Below, piece by piece: positions 59,335 through 64,000 of a DNA stretch of 64,000 nucleotides; the stretch's first letter is position 1; each line of letters opens with the position of its first letter. The translations under genes were made by a program, and so were the position numbers. This stretch comes from Osmia lignaria lignaria (Eukaryota > Arthropoda > Insecta > Hymenoptera > Megachilidae). Below the pieces are notes generated by a model that saw only the letters and a list, made by a program, of their open reading frames with translations, was not told where the DNA came from and did no database searches. The stretch is from assembly GCF_051020975.1 (NCBI RefSeq), contig NC_135037.1, positions 5,828,001 through 5,892,000 of the forward strand. The letters run 5' to 3'.

Positions 59335-62300
59335 AACTAAAAGGTAAAAGAATTTTAAAATTTTATCCAATAGTTACTTGAGAAAAAAATTTTAGTTTAT
59401 AAAGTATTTGCTCCTGAACTACATTTTGTACGGAATTGCTTATGGTGCCGAAAAAGCAGCCAGCCAGGCATTTCGAAGTTATTTTCATTCTACCATGTAA
59501 CAACGTTTCAAAACTGATACGTCGATATACGGTCGAGGAAAAATGCTGCCGTATTGCTTTTTTCCATTCACGCTTAAACTTTTCTCTACCCTCGCATAAC
59601 CCTTCCCTACCTTTTATGCCAAGATCCACAAAGTTTGATACTCCGTCGGGATATATATCGTAGCTGGATTATAGAACGTGTTACATGTATGAGATATTAT
59701 GGTTGTATTACTTTTGCCAGGAAAATGGGAAACGGTGATAAAGTGCACACTTACGTGTGATTCGGATCGGATACATAGTTCAATATTACGAAGGTTTTTC
59801 GGTTTCTGAAACAGGTGATTTACACGCTGACGCGGAGATTGGTTGTTCATAATTTTAACGTTACAACCCCTGTGCGTGCAATTTCACATGTTAGCACATT
59901 GAACACCGAATGATTTTCTAAAATTTAATATGGGTTTCTGAAACTGCGAAATTTGTATGTTCAAGAAGGCAGATTTACGTCCTTGGTAAATCTACCGAGA
60001 ATTTAGTGGGTCCTTATTTTACAAGTGATGGTAATAATACGGGTCATCACGATTTTCAGCCGCATACAAGAGTGATGGATGTGCAAACTTTCCTGAGGTA
60101 CGTGTTGAAATGTTCGGAACAATTCAAAACATTTACCGGTTATTTTCATTAGAGTGGAAACTTATCGAACTAACTTCACATGGTACGTTCATTAGCTGTA
60201 TTTTCTGAAATTCAAACAATTCATAAATTCCATTGTAATCCATTGTTTTAAGTAATGGTCTTATTTTATATTCTGAACAATAATGAAAAGGTTGTATAAT
60301 TCCATCGAATTTTAATATTTTCTAAAAGTATACAAATTAATAATATATAACTAATTAAAAAATTTGAGCTATCAAATTGTGATTTTTTATTAAAATATGT
60401 CGCAACGAAAAAGTTAAATTTTCGTTTGATTTGATCATACCATTTTGTAATAATTTTATCTAATTTATATATCTTATAATTAATCACATGATATGCAACA
60501 GTCTAATATCATATGAATAAATTGGTTTAAAAATTCTTAGCTACCACGACGATGTAATTCCCACGCATTTCATTAAAATTTATAGCCTTTAAATTTAAAT
60601 GTCTGTAAGTTTCGTTGTTTCAACCAACGTTGTACCAGCGAATACACGTATCTTCTACTAAACTGCTTCATCGTAAACAAGCATGAACATATCTCTCGGG
60701 CATAGTTTTCTCACTCGATTTACTTTTCACCATCATCACCATCTTTTGCCGCTTAAGTGTTTCTCAATGTTCTACCGTAGCGTGATATCCACTATCACGA
60801 TTTGAAATGCAGTAAATTTTTCATTTGATATCGTTTGATGTTACCTTCCCTTTTGATCGTTATCGTTCGTCCAAGTTTTTCTACTTCGCCGCATTTACCG
60901 ATGAAAGGTCGCCTTTATGTTCGTTCATGCATATGGCAAATATTTTACGAGACTCTTCTCAAAGCTTTCCATCGCGAAAAAAAATAATTTCTTTGAAAAA
61001 AAGAGATTATTTCAGATGGAAGCGATAATTTTATCTTAATCGGACAAAACATTTCATTTAAAATGATGAAAAATACCTAATAAATAAATAATTTAAGATT
61101 GCAAATAAATAAGAAATTGATAATTTGTTGACAATTATTATAGAGGAAAAAATATGTAACTGATTATTAAGGTAGCTATATTAAATTTCGCACCTACTTT
61201 CAATTTAACCTCTACAAAAGAGCAAACGTTAAATATACATTCACGTTTAGCGTTAATTTTTATAAAAAGCAAAGGAAGTTGCACTTTTACCTGTATCCGA
61301 CGGCTAATTACTTCTTGGCTACTTAGGAAATTTTTCGAAAGGAAAGGGCGGCTTCCTTTGTTCTTACGCATTTCAGGTAAAAATTTGCTGCGAAAGATAA
61401 AAAGGAGAGGAAAACTTTTAATCCTCGAGAATGCATACAACAGAGAGATTTAACAAACAGTTTCCGTTTCTGTGAAAGCGCGTTTTATTTGAGTGAGAAG
61501 TCGTAGGAACGTCGTAAAGAGGATAAAAGTAGACCTACGAAGAAGGTCTGTCTTATGTAAGCGCAGCCAGCAAGTCTGCTCAGTAATTATTTAAAGATGC
61601 TTTAAGATTTACCGTGTACTTTGCGTTTAAATTCATTTCTAAAACCTTTATTGCGATGCTTAGGGACTTTTGAATTTGAAACAATCTAAAAGTACATAAT
61701 AAGAAGCAACCTTTGATAATTATCTTGCTCTTTGATGCAAAATTACGAATAATGATAGAAATTGATGTCGGTGAAAAGTGTAGAAAAATATTTAGTCTTA
61801 GTTAAAGCTAAGAAAATTTAAGGAATTTCAAATAGTTATTTTCACTCGTTTTACTTCGTTCAACCCGGAAGAATTTCCCGTTTAATATTTAGGGAATTTA
61901 ATTAGTTACATTTTTAATGCAAATAGTAATTCTGTATATTACTCACTGTAATCCAATAACAAGCTTCGCGAAACGCAAAGAGGGTAATAATTCCCTTATA
62001 TAAATCTTAATTTTTTCTATTTTTACAATTATAATTTTTAATATTTCCTGAATATACATATATGAAATTTTATTCAATTTTGGTACAGATGACAGAAAAT
62101 TCTGCGTGAATAACGTTTTAAAGGCAACAGGGAATTAACGAAAGCCAAAATAATTATTCCCACACGTTCTCTTCCCTCCCTAATGTACTATCAAAACGCG
62201 AAAGGATTCGATTAAACGCGGTAGCCCTCGGAATTCAATGCAATTCACCGATTGCCACGTTAACGGTGTTGCAACGTCAGCTAAAGGGTAAGGGTGGTCG

Positions 62301-64000
62301 AGGTCAATCGTGTTTTCTGCTGGGAAATGGAATTTTCACTACAGCAGGCCGTGAGTTTTACAGTTTCACGGGACATAAACGAGAAAAGTCGATACGATGC
62401 TGAGAGTTGACAGTTGCGGGGAAACGACCGGGATATATTAATTGCCAGTGACGTTAAAGGAGCGAATACACGGGAACGTAAGACCGGTATAAAAAGTTTC
62501 GAAATGAAGAAGGGGCTGCGATTTAGGGGAAGAAGAGGACAGTTAAAGGGTCGGCGAGACAACTAAAACCCCTTTCTATAAAATTAATCGCTCTGCGTCG
62601 CTCTATGATGAAATCACTGCTATTAAAAACAGAAAAACTAAGTAATTTTATCGTCATTTGAGGATTGCGTGTAATATTCTTTGTACTTTGTGGAAAAGAA
62701 ACAAACTTAATTTAATTTTTTATTGCATTCAGTAGGTTCTAAAAATAAAAAATAAAAAAAATTGCATTAGATAAAATGCACAATTTTATAGTTAATATAG
62801 ATTCTCTATTTATCAATAAACGTTAGTTATTTCTTTCAAAGTGCATCTCAGACGTCCAGACTAATTACATTAAAGAAAGTGATACTCGGTGGAAAGTGAA
62901 GGTGAAAGTATCTTTAGCTTTAAATTAACATCGGATACCTTTAGGATGCAATTAGTAAGATTCATAAAGTGTCAAAGCATTCCAAGTTTTCTCGCTACGC
63001 TATCTCTAAATGATACTGAAAATTGAAGTGGCAGTTGCGATCTTGTTGTCGTAAAAGCTATGAAGGTAGAAGTGGAAAAGAGCTTTGCAAAGCTGACTGC
63101 TATTGGACTCGCTAACTTTTACGATCGGTTCAGAACATTGGACATCGCGACTTTTATCGGTTTCAACTTTCAAACGAACATGATTATCGTCGCCGTACCA
63201 GTTGACTTAGAAAGAGCCCGGTTTAATCGAATTTCTTTCAAACATTCAGAAAATCAAAGACATTCGTGTTTATTAAACACGAGTACCTAGCTGTCGTAAT
63301 TCTTGCTTAATTTGTTTTTATAAATTCATATAAAATATTTTTTCATTTTACTCCAATCTTTACATCATAACATTATACCATTAAAGTTAATTAGAAATGC
63401 GAATGACATTTTTAATTAAAACACCAAGTTTTATACAGTTAACCGTGTACAAAGGAAACATTACGTTTTATGCGAAGGAAATCCTCAACGGCTACGTTGA
63501 AACATAAACGTTCACTAAACTACGTGAAACAGTAAAGAGAATTCGCTACCGCGAACGATCGTTTGAAAATATCCATTTACACAGACATAACAACGTTTGC
63601 CCTTTGTTCGAGCACGTTAGCGAGGAGCGATAAACGAAAACCAATACATATGTGCAATATTTTTCTTTTCCTTCTTGAATCCCAAAATATCACTTTGCGA
63701 AGACATAATAGACGGTAACCCTTGAAATAAATACGAGAAGAATCGTGAAATCGTTAATGGTTATAGAAATAAATATTTTATCAATTTCAATTACAAAAGA
63801 AGAATAGTATCGAAGCAGTTAAAATTTCTATTTGAAAATATAAATTTTTCGAGGAGACGATAAAAATTGAGAAAAAGACAAGCGCATAAAATGATGCACG
63901 CGCGAGAGTTGAAAATACGAGGAAGAAACGAAATGGAAAAGATGTAAGAAGCGAAGACGAAGTAGCTTTGTACGGAGCAATGGGAACGCTTCACGGAGGG
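59335..64000. other. Non-coding to the window end; two weak exon-like segments
   Basis: A 51-bp minus-strand segment (59755-59805) has both splice signals and an open frame and is listed in the findings. On the plus strand, 60060-60098 lies between TTTTCAG and GTACGT. Neither has recognisable homology. The rest is AT-rich apart from a GC-richer patch at about 62160-62580. Confidence 0.35.

Noticed and set aside
1..64000. CRISPR arrays, rRNA genes, LTR retrotransposons, intact transposase genes
   Set aside because: No regularly spaced repeats, no conserved rRNA blocks, no long direct terminal repeats and no frame long enough for a transposase or polymerase were seen.

Overview
The window reads as nuclear DNA of an insect, most likely a hymenopteran such as a bee. 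It is A+T-rich with GT-AG introns, long non-coding stretches, GC- and CpG-rich islands embedded in AT-rich DNA, and many short non-autonomous DNA transposons. The lineage is inferred from composition and protein resemblance; no single marker proves it. No bacterial operon, CRISPR array, rRNA or convincing tRNA gene was found.

One protein-coding gene can be reconstructed with confidence. It lies on the + strand between about 42.5 and 50.3 kb and encodes a mitochondrial-type sodium/calcium exchanger (NCLX, SLC8B1 family). Nine coding exons join in frame with matching phases at all eight introns, giving 1728 nt including the stop, or 575 residues, close to the roughly 584 of human NCLX. Both alpha-repeat ion-binding motifs are intact: GNGAPDIF in exon 3, and GNSVGD across the exon 8/9 junction. 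Only the very short first coding exon is doubtful. A polyadenylation signal lies 134 bp after the stop.

The 42 kb upstream and 13.7 kb downstream hold no exon I can assign. The open reading frames there are short, overlap on both strands, and mostly sit in GC-rich islands that behave like non-coding (possibly regulatory) DNA. The only intelligible content is transposon debris:
(i) several families of short elements flanked by TTAA, one of them inside NCLX intron 3 and one 255 bp before the predicted ATG;
(ii) two related hAT-like elements with TAG-NNN-TGTGCG-type ends, one with an exact 8-bp target duplication;
(iii) a 350-bp Tc1/mariner-like element with TA duplications;
(iv) a pogo/Tigger-like end just after NCLX;
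(v) an unclassified dispersed repeat that carries a ready-made splice-acceptor sequence, with two copies forming an inverted pair.

Other structures include a GC-rich cluster of four consecutive hairpins near 53.6 kb, a collinear duplicated non-coding block at 24.7 and 26.2 kb, and two short tandem duplications inside NCLX introns.
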